This document shows, one piece after another, positions 10,338 to 21,049 of a stretch of 64,000 bases of DNA (the stretch's first letter is position 1; each line of letters begins with the position of its first letter). Source of the DNA: Tanypteryx hageni. Taxonomy: Eukaryota > Arthropoda > Insecta > Odonata > Petaluridae. A program made the translations under genes and the position numbers. The DNA lies in contig CM054114.1 in NCBI GenBank assembly GCA_028673005.1, forward strand, positions 23,899,369 to 23,963,368. The letters run 5' to 3'. The notes under the pieces were generated by a model, which was given only the letters and a program-made list of their open reading frames with translations, was not told the origin of the DNA and did not search any database.

Positions 10338-10944
10338 CAGTAGATCATCGAGTATCCGGCGCAATGGGGGGATGGGGTCACCAGATTCTCAAAAATGCTG
10401 GATAATCATATCAAAATTTTTATACAGCTTATTTTTGAACATTCTTTTACAACATTGTATTCAACACTTCAGAGTGATTGCATGGGTATCAGGTGATATA
10501 AAGTACACAATGTGGTGGTGATATAGAATACATTTCTGCCATATTGCCGAAGAAGTGGTAAGCAAGAAAAAGGCCATTAAAATCATTCACAAATTGCATA
10601 CGTATAAGTGAGAGAAAAACTCCCATGGGATGGAAGAAGCGATATGTATAAAAGAGAATTATGTACAATTCAGTATGTGTGGGTATGATTTGGCATAGTG
10701 TTTCGCGGGGATTACAAAAAATATGGATAAACCAGTATTAGGTATAACTGGGTTACATATATCCCAGATCCTACTGTACTAATTGCAGTTGTTCCAAAAT
10801 GTCTTGGCACCAGACGGTGCGGTATCGCCGGACTGATACTGCCATTGATGTGATTCTCTGGTGAATGCCGAATTACTAGCAACTTTCACCAGATTGGCCA
10901 GGACTGCTGGATAATGTTGGAAGTCGGATAATTGATGATATTAC
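10338..10944. mobile_element. Short TIR element (MITE), ~0.6 kb
   Basis: The left end, after TA, reads CAGTAGATCATCGAGTATCC. The right end read in reverse gives a related sequence (ATATCATCAATTATCCGACT). The interior contains a second pair of similar blocks (GCTGGATAATCA near 10400 and GCTGGATAATGT near 10910). No ORF of note. The right boundary is uncertain by a few bases. Copy 2: 56755-57361. Confidence 0.5.
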
Positions 10945-12498
10945 ATATTTTTGGCAATTACTTTTTGTAGACATGTTCAAATGAATATATATCAATTTTT
11001 ATAAAATAGTGCATACATGTAATTTGTAATGCTTAATTTCTTAACTTTCTGAGAAATTAATTTCTTTCCCCAAAAACCCAATTTTATCATAGTTTGAGAA
11101 TATATTACTTATATTTAACTTCTCTTGCTCTCAAGCATGCTAATTGATTAGATTTTGAGACATTTATTAGGGCTAATTTAAAATTTGCTAATGCAAAATG
11201 AATCTCTTCCAACTCTAAACCAAAGCAATATCCCATTTTTATTGGCAGGCTCACATCACTTGTTGAAGCTGGAATAGTACGTCATCTCATACAATCGGAT
11301 CTCCCTCAGTCAGAGATCTGTACGTTGGACCTAAGAAACAAAGATAGGCAATTGTGTAGTCTGACCTAATTACAACATACCAAGCAGTGGGGATTAGCCT
11401 TCTGGTGGCAGCTGTGGCCTTCTTTGCAGAGAAGACGATAAACTTGTGGATCAAGTGGAAATGCAGTAAATCAAAGAAGAAATTATTTAAAAGAAAAATG
11501 AAGCCTCCAATTGTTAATACTTTGTCTGTGTATCCCTGGTTTACAGGGAAGCGTACTAGGAAAGATAATAATGAAAATTATAGACACTGAAGAGATAGAC
11601 AGGCTGAATGAGAAAATAAGAGCATAGAAAGTGATGATCTGACATGTGAGAAATTGGGTGGTAAATTGAATACATGCAATGGACGGGAATATATATAAAA
11701 GTTGGAATTGAGGAATGGAGCACAACAGCCATGCTAACACCAATCAGAGCTCCATCGGCAGTCGTGTTTGATAAAGTTTACAAGGAATAAAATTTATTTG
11801 CCTTTAGGTAAAATGAGGGAAATAGACATCAAGAAGTAATAGAACAGCTTTTGTAAAAGAATGTGTAATTTTTGAACTTTTGATGAAGTCATGATTTGAA
11901 AAAAAAAATACTTTTCTAGGCTACTGAAAGAGAAACATCTTATTTTTAGTTAACAGGTAATAATTATCCAATATGTGTTATTATCCTTCATTCTAAAATA
12001 GCTATTTATGCAAAAAATTCAAACATCTTGTTGATGACTTTTACATATATCTTGTTATTTTAATGGCTTGGGAAAGAGGAACATTCAATAGCCATCAAAA
12101 GTGTGGGAAAATTCAATGCCTATTTAGGTATCAAACATTATGGTAGATTGCAAATTGTTTGACGACTCTTGAAGATTGTAGAATGCCTTGTATTTGCAAC
12201 TTTTATGGAATAAATGAAATGAAATAAAGAACATTTGGTATTTGCTTAATTGTTATAATGGGTGTAAAGGAGTAAGGATTAATCTATGTGGGCAGATGTT
12301 ATTTCAGATGCACCTTTCACCATTAACATTAAAAGATTTATTGTAACATAAATCGATACACCTACTTACATTTGTTTGGTAACCAAGATGTTTATTGATG
12401 GAATAATATGATCCGAAGATCCTATGCAGACAGGCATAAGCTGTAAAGGTGGCCCAACCAAGGAAACATCCACATTCAGAAACGAGAGAAATTGTTCT
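10945..12498. other. AT-rich non-coding stretch
   Basis: No family match recognised. The short ORF at 11387-11590 is Lys-rich and looks random. Confidence 0.5.
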
Positions 12499-12569
12499 GC
12501 TACGATAGTTCAGAGGTAGAATATCCGCCCGGCAAGTGGAAGACCCGGGTTTGATTCCCGGTCATAGCA
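12499..12569 (+). tRNA. tRNA-Gly-like gene or pseudogene, anticodon position reads GGC
   Basis: The 71-nt sequence folds as a tRNA. Acceptor GCTACGA/TCATAGC has one C-A mismatch, the D-stem is GTTC/GAAT with loop AGAGGTA, the anticodon stem is TCCGC/GTGGA, the T-stem CCGGG/CCCGG has loop TTTGATT, and the discriminator is A. D-arm, variable region and T-arm match eukaryotic tRNA-Gly(GCC). The anticodon loop reads CCGGCAA, however, putting GGC at 34-36 (nominally Ala) with C instead of the universal U at 33. It is followed by TTTTTT at 12573-12578, a Pol III terminator. The changed loop and the acceptor mismatch suggest a pseudogene. Copy 2: 58916-58986. Confidence 0.65.
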
Positions 12570-12572
12570 GAC

Positions 12573-12578
12573 TTTTTT
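12573..12578 (+). terminator. Pol III T-run terminator after tRNA-like gene
   Basis: A run of six T four bases after the tRNA 3' end, also present in copy 2. Confidence 0.6.
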
Positions 12579-12579
12579 C

Positions 12580-15500
12580 ACGTTCAAAATTATTCCCAAG
12601 ATGTTTATTGTTTACATTTTGCCTAATAGTATTGACATAATCCACATAATTTTATTGCTGCTGTAAAGGCTTTGGTGCATCTATCCATGTGAATATTAAG
12701 TAAGAAGTTAATGCGTAATTATATTAATGATAAAACTTTACAATACAATAGATAAAATAGTAAATGTTAATGTAAACATCGCTTGCATAATTAAGGAAAG
12801 GGGAACGTTTGGTAAACTTGGGGTACCCAACACTGAAAGTAAGTAAATTTCAGAATTTATTATATTAGTTTTATTGTAATATGACATCAAAAGTGATATC
12901 AATAAAAATCGTTTGCTACTTAAAAGAAAACCCCTCCCTGAGCAAAGCGGGATGTTTCAGCTAGTTTATTATAACTTTGACTAACCACAATTACACAAAT
13001 TCACTATCAAATCCAGTTGTTTACAGCACTGGTACATGCACTGGCATTTACTGCGACTAACTGACGGAATCAGCCCAAATATTGCATTGTGTGTGTAAAC
13101 ATGAAGGCAGCTTGAAACATGGTGAACTGAATGGGTGACAGGGATGGCACTTGGGGTAGGCAACATGCCCGACCGCACAGGATATCAATGGAACAGAAAG
13201 TTGATAACAATGGAACATGACTCTTCTCGGAACTGAAATAAAAATCATTCTTTCCTCATGTATAATAGTTCATAAGTATTTCTGACTTTTGAATCTCTGT
13301 TTTACTTCTCCCCAAATTTTGAGACCCTGGGCCAAGGCCCATATTGTCTTCCCCTCAAGACGCTATGATCAGACCTTCACTTAATCTTGATATAGACGAG
13401 CAGAAACCTCAGCATCTCCTCCAGCAATTTTCAACTTTATCTTTGCCTATAAGATGCTTAGTCTCTACAATAATTGTATTTAAACCTATTCATTTTGTGG
13501 AACTACCTTTTTCTTTCATATGAAAAATAGTCTCTTTGTAACTTATTTCACTCAAGCAATCTTGTCTTAACCAAACTTCTCATTAGACTAAAATATCGGT
13601 TTTTATCTCTAACATAATATTTTATAATTTTGCTGCACTAAGCATTGTCCTATTATTCTAAATTATAATCTGAGGTTGATTATTCTTTAATTCCTGATTG
13701 AGCAATTTAAGCATTTCCTGGGACAATGACCAAGATGCCGTAAAATATTCAACATCGTTGGATACAGTAATCATCCAATAGGCATTGTTAGTTTATGCAT
13801 CATGACTCATCCCTATTAATATTAAAAATAGTAACAATTTAATTCAAGGATTTATTGAACATATTAGCATAGTGATTTTGACAGTTAATCCAGATCTTTG
13901 CTTTACACAAGTCAAATAGTTCAACTTAGCACAGTATGACTGTGTGGAGCAGAATATTCACGATTGAAAGGAATTTATTTCTCAGAGAGCTTTAGAGTCT
14001 GATTCGACTCTTATTTCTGGATATTATTATAGTTGAAATAGGACAACATTTAGGTATGATACAGATAGGAGTAAGGTATTTTTAATTAATGCATTACTGG
14101 TTTTTAGTCCTTTATATTTCATTCAGGGAACAGAATCAACTTGATATTCTGTGAAAAGTTGACTCATATCACTTCTACTTTTTCTATTTAAAATATTAAA
14201 CAATATCAAGATGCAAATCTAACAATTGTATCATTGCAAAAAAATTTAGGTTATCCACTGGGTATTCCTCAAGCAAATCAATAGTAATTAAGGATAAAAA
14301 TAAAGAATTTGGATAAACTACTGTTAGAAACAATGGAAAAGTTTGGCGTGCTTAATGTAGCCATTCATTGAATGTGATTTGTTTTACATATAACTAGAAG
14401 AACCCATTCTTTGCCTTTTGTTTATAATTGACACCTTGAAAAGCTTCCTTAGGTAGGTATTAATGATCTTTTGTGACTCTGAAATCATAACTTTATCTTC
14501 TTTGACATCCATAATTTTGAAAAACATACTGAAAACACTTTTACAATATTTATTCAAGAATTGTTGATGGCCTTCCTACTAGGCGAAATTATACACAAAT
14601 TTTTTTGGTTACTTACCCTTGAATGCCTTGTGTAAAACTGATGATGAGAAGAGCATTAGGCACATAAATAGATGCCAAAAACTTGTAGTGTTTGACCTTG
14701 GACCTTATAAATGGTCATTGTAAAACAAACCTTTACTGGATATTGACAATGTTTGAATTGAAAAGGGTTAGTCACAAGAAATTATGGGAATATGTGGTAT
14801 AAAAACACTGTCCTTTTGCACATCAGTGATACATTTCCATTTTTGTTTACAATGGCACTATAAATAGTATATCATAATTTCTTCTTCTAGTGATGTCTTA
14901 TGACAGGTTTTACCAATTCAGACCGGACACACACACACACAGCAGGGAGGAGGGAAACCCAATGCCGGCATTATCCTGCTGCTTTGAAAGAGCACCGAGG
15001 GAGTAAACTGCTTAATGTCCCTTCCGAAGGATGGGGGTGCTGATTTTTGCACGGTCTCCTCAAACCACGTAAGTCGGAGGGGTGAACTCAGAAAAAATCC
15101 CACTTTCACAGGATTGGATTTTCTGGGTGTTCCTACAGTGGTAGAATGTCTTTTCTTATTCAAATCTTTAAGCAAACAGACTTTAACTCACTTTTTGTGC
15201 TGAAGAGGGGTTTTCTTCTAGAAAGTGATGCACTGTTAGTGGTCAACAACTGTAAGGGAGAAACCCTCAGAAAAATATTCATCAAGTTGGATGAGAAGAA
15301 TATATTTGTAGTAGGAAGGTTCACTGATTGAAGGAGCTTTGAGACATCTGTAATTTATGGCAGAAACTTAATGCACAAAAAATTAAGTAATTGTAAAAGT
15401 AGATGTTGCTGTACACGATTGATCAATTAAAATGCTCATTAAATCAACTTTAAAGATGCTTCTAAGTAGAAAATCTCTGCTCAGAAACATTAATGCCTAT

Positions 15501-16436
15501 TACATTATTTTCAATAGGAAAAATATTATGCATTTTTGATTTACACAATGATTTTCAGGAATGCAACTCTTGCATAAATCAGGGGATACCTGTATTTGCA
15601 TAGAAATATTAATACTCCCTGAATTTCTTAGTTTTTTATGGGGTTGTTAAGCATACAGTTTAGATAACATCTGAATTTCATCTTATAAATATCTGTGAAT
15701 GATGAAAATGTCAGTTTTTTATATTTAAAAATCTATAAAAACCGATAAAATCTCTAAAAAAGGATAAAATCCATGGAAGCGGCAGCCCTGTGTATATATG
15801 CAGTGAAGCCTCTATAATCTGATCTAATCGGTGCAACTGTGTGTTTGGATTATCAAGGTGTTCAGATTGCTGGATTCTAAGTAAATGACTATGTTTTTAA
15901 GAAAATAAACGGTGCAATATACATTGCACAAACATTCTCATATACCTATATATGTTTGTTCTCACTACATTCTTCCTCGAAATTAACTGTGTGTGCTTGG
16001 CGATTCACTGCCAATTATGTTAATAATGCATAGCAACAGGACCAAAGCGACTGACACCATCAACCTCTCACGTCTAATACATCTCACCAAGCACGCAACC
16101 AGGATTTTCTCTTAGGAGGGGTTCAGCCCTAAAATTTCATGAGTAGATTGCTAGTTGTTAGAAACTTCACACAATATAAATATGCGTAATTCAATAAGTA
16201 TCTGTATAATGATTATAAATTGTAAGCTGAGAGAAATAGAAAATATAAAAAGTCAAAAGAGTATATTTCCTGTATATTTATAAGGCTAGTAAGAGATTTT
16301 TAAATAGAGGCTAAAGCCCGTCAGCCCCTCCCTCTTGGTGAACCCCTGCCTCTCACTGATGGAATTTTATATTTGGGAATCCCTGGGTGCCCTCTCCCTT
16401 CTGACGCATGCGCTGAGCATCTTGTACAGAAATAAT
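12580..16436. other. Long stretch without recognised genes
   Basis: Mostly AT-rich. A GC-richer block at about 14925-15145 begins with a short (CA)n and gives overlapping 60-85 codon ORFs on both strands, but I recognise no product. Near 15800 a CAGTGAAGCCTC sequence resembles a pogo-type end, but I found no partner. Nothing else stands out. Confidence 0.5.
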
Positions 16437-17345
16437 GCCACTGGATAATATATGGCAACTGTTTTTGGTCACATGGCTTAGTTAGTATTATTGGTGACAT
16501 CAGATGGATGGATTTTAATCGAAATCCTTGGAGCCATTTTTGAGTAAATCAAATTTTGTTTCAAAATATCCAAGAATAAAGTACCCTTAGTTGTTGCACA
16601 ATATTGTTTAGCTTTTCAGAATGTCTTTTATGAATGATATTATCCATAAATATGAGATATCATTCGATTTAGTTTAACTGTAAGGCTGTAGTAAGAGTTG
16701 GAATGGATCGTGGCGGAGGCGTGACATCATAAGGCTTAGGTAAGGTAGCTTAGCATACATTGTAATGTCACTGGATGCCATATAGTGATTTCAAGAGACA
16801 TGGTTTATGCAGTATTATTTGTGACATCAGGCTCTACATTTGGATTGATTTTAATCAAATTCTCTTGAGCCATTTTTGAGTAAATCAGATTTTTCTAAAA
16901 ATCACCAAGAATAAACTACCCTTTATTTTTGTGCAATATCATTTATGAAAAAAGAGTCTGCAAAAGATGATATACGAGGTGCTACCCAAAATGCACCAGC
17001 GCACACGTCACTTGTTATTAGGCAGTTCCTGGCTTCCAAAAACATGACAGTCATCCCCCATCCTCCCTACTCTCCTGACCTCACCCCCCTGCGACTTTTT
17101 CCTGTTCCCCAAAATGAAACTCTGGCTGAAAGGGCGATGTTTGGACACAATTGAGGAGATCTGGGCAGAATCGTAAGAGGTGCTTAACATGCTCACACTT
17201 GCGGACTTCCAAGGATGCTTCACATCATGGAAAAAAATTCTGGGGACAGTGGAAATTAGGACTTAGCGTAAGTAATTTTTTTTATGCACAAATTTCTGGA
17301 ACTTTTGGGTAGCACCTCGTATTGCACAAATTCCAGATACCATTC
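16437..17345 (+). repeat. ~330-bp direct tandem repeat, second unit split by mariner
   Basis: Unit 1 starts near 16439 and unit 2 near 16769. Both contain CACTGGAT, GGTGACATCAG or GTGACATCAG, AGCCATTTTTGAGTAAATCA and CAAGAATAAA(C/G)TACCCTT in the same order. A mariner remnant (16975-17319) interrupts the distal part of unit 2, after which ACCATTCGATTT corresponds to ATCATTCGATTT in unit 1. Copy 2 holds the same arrangement from about 62854. Confidence 0.7.
16975..17319 (+). mobile_element. Internally deleted mariner element, perfect 17-bp TIRs
   Basis: The ends CGAGGTGCTACCCAAAA and its exact reverse complement (17303-17319) are flanked by TA on both sides, as expected for mariner. The 345-bp element keeps only the C-terminal end of the transposase: NAPAHTSLVIRQFLASKN and PHPPYSPDLTP, where the second Asp of the D,D34D triad lies just before the start, and the third in the SPDL motif is present. 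A frameshift follows (DFFLFPKMK-type sequence in another frame). Copy 2: 63392-63736. Confidence 0.9.
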
Positions 17346-17740
17346 GATTTTATGTGCATGTTTGGGCCTTAGTACTGCAAACAGACAGACGGCATGGCGA
17401 AAACCACTTTTATGGACTCGGGGACACCTAAAATGTGCAAAATCTCTAAGTCAAACTTTTTTCAAGATTTCGGTACTTTTCTAAATACTACATATATGAG
17501 AAAGTAAAAATATTTATTATAATGTATAGTAGGTATATATAGTATAGTATCTTGCAATGCCCCACTTAATTGATACTGTAATCATTGGGAGCAAACAGTC
17601 GTCATGAAAGGAGGAATCTAATAATGGGACCATTAAAGGAAGACCAGACTTGAAAGATAATAATTAGATAGAATTTAATGATCGCTACTAGAATGACTAA
17701 TTATTTGTAGCTTAAATGGATTTAAATGTAACCTATTTTC
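17346..17740. other. Right part of duplicated unit, then unique sequence
   Basis: Duplication homology can be followed to 17583, where copy 2 meets the window end. No gene seen. Confidence 0.5.
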
Positions 17741-18076
17741 TTGACCCTCCCTAAGGACTGCATAACCTTACAGAGGTGGGAGGGTTTGTGTACTCTTACG
17801 AACCAAAGAGCTATGCCGGCGGGAGATAATTCTCCTGGTAGGACCATCCAAGCCGGAAAGGTCTGAGGGGAAGAGTTAGACTAAGAAGCAGTCTTGGGGG
17901 TTTTACATCCCCCTGTGCAAGGGCAGCAGCTTGCACAGTACCTCTGTAGGTGGTGATCATGTGGATCTGAACAGCTACAGATGGGTAATCACTCTGTGAA
18001 ACTGCGATGAGGAAAGCAAGGGGAAACTACCTCATTATATTTCCCATGATAGGCTGAAAAGCTGAAAAATACCTCT
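17741..18076 (+). promoter_or_regulatory. 5' leader of second RTE-like LINE, strongly structured
   Basis: This sequence precedes the EN ORF at 18077 and shares blocks with the leader of the RTE near 47 kb. It can form several stems. GACCCTCCC (17743-17751) pairs with GGGAGGGTT about 30 bases later, enclosing AAGG...CCTT. GCAAGGGCAGCAGCTTGC is a local hairpin, as is CCGG-GGGAGATAATTCTCC. Some RTE elements start with self-cleaving HDV-like ribozymes. The first stem could be a P1, but I cannot assemble the complete nested pseudoknot, so this is only a structured leader. Confidence 0.45.
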
Positions 18077-19393
18077 ATGGATCTTTCTGGGGTAAAATAT
18101 TCCGGAGGTAAAATAGTCCCCCAATCGGATCTCCGGGTGGGGACTACCCTAGGGGATGCACAGAGGAAATTTAACATTAATAGGAAAGCAAGTGGTGAGA
18201 AATTAAGAATAGGCACATGGAATGTTAGGACTATGAATTCAGGGGGTAAACTAGAGAACATAAAAAGGGAAATGAGAAGGAATAATTTAGGTATAGTAGG
18301 TCTTAGTGAAGTTCGGTGGGAAGGAGAAGGCGAGATAAATTCAGACGAATTTAAGATTATTTACTCGGGAGGGGAGAAAAAGGAAAGGGGAGTGGGGATT
18401 ATAATGAGAAAAGAGATAGCTGAAAGAATTGGCAAGGTAGTGACAGTTAATGATAGATTAATAGCCGTAAAACTTCAGATGGAGCCAGTGGAAATGCTTA
18501 TAATTCAAGTGTATATGCCAACGACTAATGCTAGCGACGACGAAGTAGATGAAATCTATGAACAGATTATGGAGATATTGGAGGAGGAGGGAAAAGGAAG
18601 GATCACCACCATAGTAATGGGAGATTGGAACAGTGTAGTCGGAGAGGGACAGGAAGATAACATAGTGGGAAAATATGGACTAGGGAAGAGAAATGAAAGA
18701 GGGAATAAACTTGTGGAATTCTGCCATAGAAATAGATTAATTGTAACTAATACATGGTTTAAGCATCACCAGCGGAGACTTTACAGATGGAGAAGCCCAG
18801 GAGACCAGAGACGATACCAGATAGATTACATACTAGTCAATGAAAGATTTAGAAATAGCATTAAAAATGTGAAAACACTACCAGGGGCAGATATCGATTC
18901 TGACCACAACCTTTTGGTGGCAAATATACAATGTAGACTGAAGAGCGTTAAGAGAAACATAAGAGTTAACAAGAAATGGAACTTAGAGGAACTCCTTAAA
19001 AACAAGGAGGCTATTATGACTGAGCTTGAGGAAAGGTTGGGGGAGAGAGCTGAAGAAAATAGGAAGAATGTAGATGAGGAGTGGAGATACATCCATAGCA
19101 ACATTAAAGATGTAATGGAAAAGAAGGTAGGAAAGATAACGGGTGAAAGAAACAATGTAGCACCTTGCGTAGGAACAGCTTTCAACAAAGCATTTGTGCC
19201 AACGAATATTATTAATGGCTTCAAACATTTAGGCATTTTTCCATTTGATAAATCAATTTTTTCAGAAGATGATTTTTTGTGTAGCTCTGTGACTGATAGG
19301 GAAAACCCTAAGGAAAATTCTGAGGCAGGGCCATCTAGTGTTTCTGTTCCTGGTAGCTCTGCAATGATCCCTTCAACTTCTAAAAGCACATAA
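18077..19393 (+). CDS. Chimeric ORF: RTE endonuclease fused in frame to pogo transposase C-terminus
   Basis: A 438-codon ORF with an ATG start. Residues 43-300 form a complete APE-type LINE endonuclease: GTWNVRTM (N49), SEVRWEG (E78), QVYMPT, MGDWNS (D183, N185), QIDYILV and SDHNLL (D276, H277). RTE similarity to the ORF at 46972-45515 continues to about residue 357 (EKKVGKITGER). Then it changes abruptly to a pogo/Tigger-type tail: VGTAFNKAFVPTNIINGFKH, GIFPFDKSIFSEDDFL, a VTDRENP motif and a Ser/Pro-rich end. The reading frame survives the junction. The LINE lacks its RT and 3' end, which is unusual because LINEs normally lose their 5' ends. So the fusion arose by recombination or deletion between elements. 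Whether it is expressed is unknown. Confidence 0.8.
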   Translation: MDLSGVKYSGGKIVPQSDLRVGTTLGDAQRKFNINRKASGEKLRIGTWNVRTMNSGGKLENIKREMRRNNLGIVGLSEVRWEGEGEINSDEFKIIYSGGEKKERGVGIIMRKEIAERIGKVVTVNDRLIAVKLQMEPVEMLIIQVYMPTTNASDDEVDEIYEQIMEILEEEGKGRITTIVMGDWNSVVGEGQEDNIVGKYGLGKRNERGNKLVEFCHRNRLIVTNTWFKHHQRRLYRWRSPGDQRRYQIDYILVNERFRNSIKNVKTLPGADIDSDHNLLVANIQCRLKSVKRNIRVNKKWNLEELLKNKEAIMTELEERLGERAEENRKNVDEEWRYIHSNIKDVMEKKVGKITGERNNVAPCVGTAFNKAFVPTNIINGFKHLGIFPFDKSIFSEDDFLCSSVTDRENPKENSEAGPSSVSVPGSSAMIPSTSKST

Positions 19394-20500
19394 GTTGGAC
19401 CTATCACAGAAATACTGGCTTCTCCTTCTACTTCATTTGATTCTACACACCAATGCAAAAAGTTTATAAATCCTGCTGAATTCAAAGGCTTTCCTAAAGC
19501 AAAACCAAGAAAGCTTAATCGAAAACCCCAAGAGAAAGGCACTAGTATTATTGCAACCAGCACCTCAGAAAAATTTAAATTACAAGCAAAGGCTGAAAAC
19601 CGAAAAGCGAAGAAAGCTAAAATGCTAAAACCTAAAGTTCTTTTTGCCAAAAAATCTGAAAAAGAAATAACAGAATCAGATGAAGAGGAAGAAAAATGGA
19701 TGGGAAGTTCTTTGTCCTGTTCGTCCAAAGAGAGTTTTGAAGAATTTGAAATGGTCATCACATCACAATTCATCAATGGGAAGCTAGATAGACCACTAAA
19801 GAAAGATGAATTTGTTCTTGTCGAATTTACTGACAAGTATAAATTTTAACACATTGGTCAATATACTGGGGTTATGGCAAGTGATGGAGCCCTTGAAATT
19901 AATTTCTTACTGCACAATTTGAAATTAGAAAACACATTCTTCTTTCCCAATATCCCGGATGTTGCAGATGTATCAGAAAAAGAGATAAGGTTGATATTGC
20001 CTCCACCAATAAATATTTATGGTACGAAAAGAATACAAGGTAAAATAAAATTTGATATCACTTTTTCCATCATAGATTTACGTTAAGTAGAGAACATCTT
20101 AATGTTCTAATGTTCAAATCTGAAATGTTTGTTTTAATTTTCATATTACTGTATCTATTTTTAATGTTATTTAGCCTACAGCAATCATTACGTATTTTTT
20201 AAATAAAAATGTGATTTATTTGAATTTAAACTCTTCTTTAAACTTATTTCTAGGTTGACCCAATGTGGCCCAAGGGTTGACCCATTGTGCCCCACACATG
20301 GTCCACAGTGGGTCAATATTTCATTTTTGAAATTTGATTTTTCTCTGATTTTGTGTGCAAAAATTTTATATTCCAACATTCAGTTGTTGTTGCTTATGAG
20401 TTGAAGTTTATATTCCACCCATTTAAAAGTGGAAATATTTTCTCTAAAAAAATAGAAAAATCAAAAACTGATAATTGACCCACTGTGGCCCACCCTCCCC
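19150..20500 (+). mobile_element. pogo/Tigger-type DNA transposon, 5'-truncated
   Basis: The C-terminal part of a pogo-family (DDE_1) transposase starts at the junction with the RTE. After the TAA at 19391-19393 the same product continues through stops: an acidic/Ser segment (19622-19849) with FVLVEFTDKYKF, then from 19874 the small C-terminal module found in Jerky/Tigger-like proteins (GVMASDGALEINFLL, LILPPPINIYGTKR). The 3' UTR has repeated GACCCA(C/A)TGTGGCCCA blocks and ends CCACCCTCCCC followed by TA at 20501, a plausible pogo terminus. All of the DDE catalytic core is missing. Confidence 0.75.
19391..20085 (+). pseudogene. pogo transposase C-terminal remnant
   Basis: This continues the pogo frame beyond the stop that ends the chimeric ORF. 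Open pieces at 19622-19849 and 19874-20086 are separated by one in-frame TAA. Residues such as KKAKMLKPKVLFAKK and the DEEEEKW acidic stretch are typical of the variable tail, followed by the GT(K)R module. It could not encode an active enzyme alone. Confidence 0.65.
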
Positions 20501-20545
20501 TACACTTTCTATGGAAGAAAAGTTATAATTATCTGTTAGTGCGAG

Positions 20546-21045
20546 TTGGGAACCTTCCTTATATGTAAAAGAGGAAAGGTATATGAAAAATTAGGAAAAA
20601 AATTTAAATTTCTAATGGATATGGGGAACAAAATGATATCAAGTATTGATGATGAAAGTATTACATTTGTTAAAACATATTTTAATGTTGACATAGACAA
20701 ACAATTAAAGATTGAATGTGAGCAACTCAAAAGAATATATTAAATTGTCTAAAGATGCATTTGAAGAACAATCTTTAACATGTCCACTTATATTAAATTT
20801 GATCCTAAAAATAAATCTTATAGATCTTTTTGCAAATCTATACACGATTTTGAAAATTTATTTGACGATGCCAATAACGAGTTGCAAACCAGAAAGAGCT
20901 TTTCCTAAATTGTCTGTCATTAAAAATAAATACAGGCCTACAATGAGGGATGAAAGACAGCCATTTGTCAGTTCTTTCGATAGAAAGTGATATTCTCAAG
21001 CTCGAAATTCAGGTCAAATCCAAAGCTTTCGTTCAGACGTTTGCA
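20546..21045 (+). pseudogene. hAT transposase C-terminal fragment
   Basis: The frame at 20712-20990 contains LYTILKIYLTMPITSCKPER followed by AFPKLSVIKNKYRPTMRDER, the hAT dimerisation (C-terminal) signature, with Cys-Lys-Pro replacing the more usual SAS. After a frameshift near 20975 the LSIESDILK motif continues it. The weaker frame at 20546-20743 is probably the preceding part. Nothing of the RNase-H-like catalytic region is visible. It lies immediately 3' of the pogo element, on the same strand. Confidence 0.7.
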
Positions 21046-21049
21046 GGTA

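Larger units (their letters stand above)
1..17583 (+). repeat. Copy 1 of a >=17.6 kb direct duplication
   Basis: Every feature from the window start to about 17583 recurs in the same order and orientation at 46392-64000. The offset is 46391 at the left end. It becomes 46335, 46425 and 46373 across three microsatellites, 46419 after the minisatellite, and 46417 from about 9.2 kb on. These steps are fully explained by tract-length changes. Substitutions seen by eye are sparse (roughly 30-40 in the 15.9 kb after position 1700). They are denser in the first ~1.6 kb, with about a dozen in the first 940 bases. Copy 1 enters the window in the middle of a LINE, so the true left edge lies outside. Either a young segmental duplication or an uncollapsed haplotype would look like this. 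Confidence 0.97.

Noticed and set aside
14918..15331. Overlapping 60-85 codon ORFs in a GC-richer block
   Set aside because: Open on both strands without motifs, splice sites or codon support. Kept only as an unassigned block.
15801..15860. Pogo-like end CAGTGAAGCCTC
   Set aside because: No matching inverted partner or TA pair was found within several kb.
18826..19836. 336-codon minus-strand ORF
   Set aside because: It is the antisense shadow of the RTE endonuclease and pogo tail, which carry all recognisable motifs on the plus strand.
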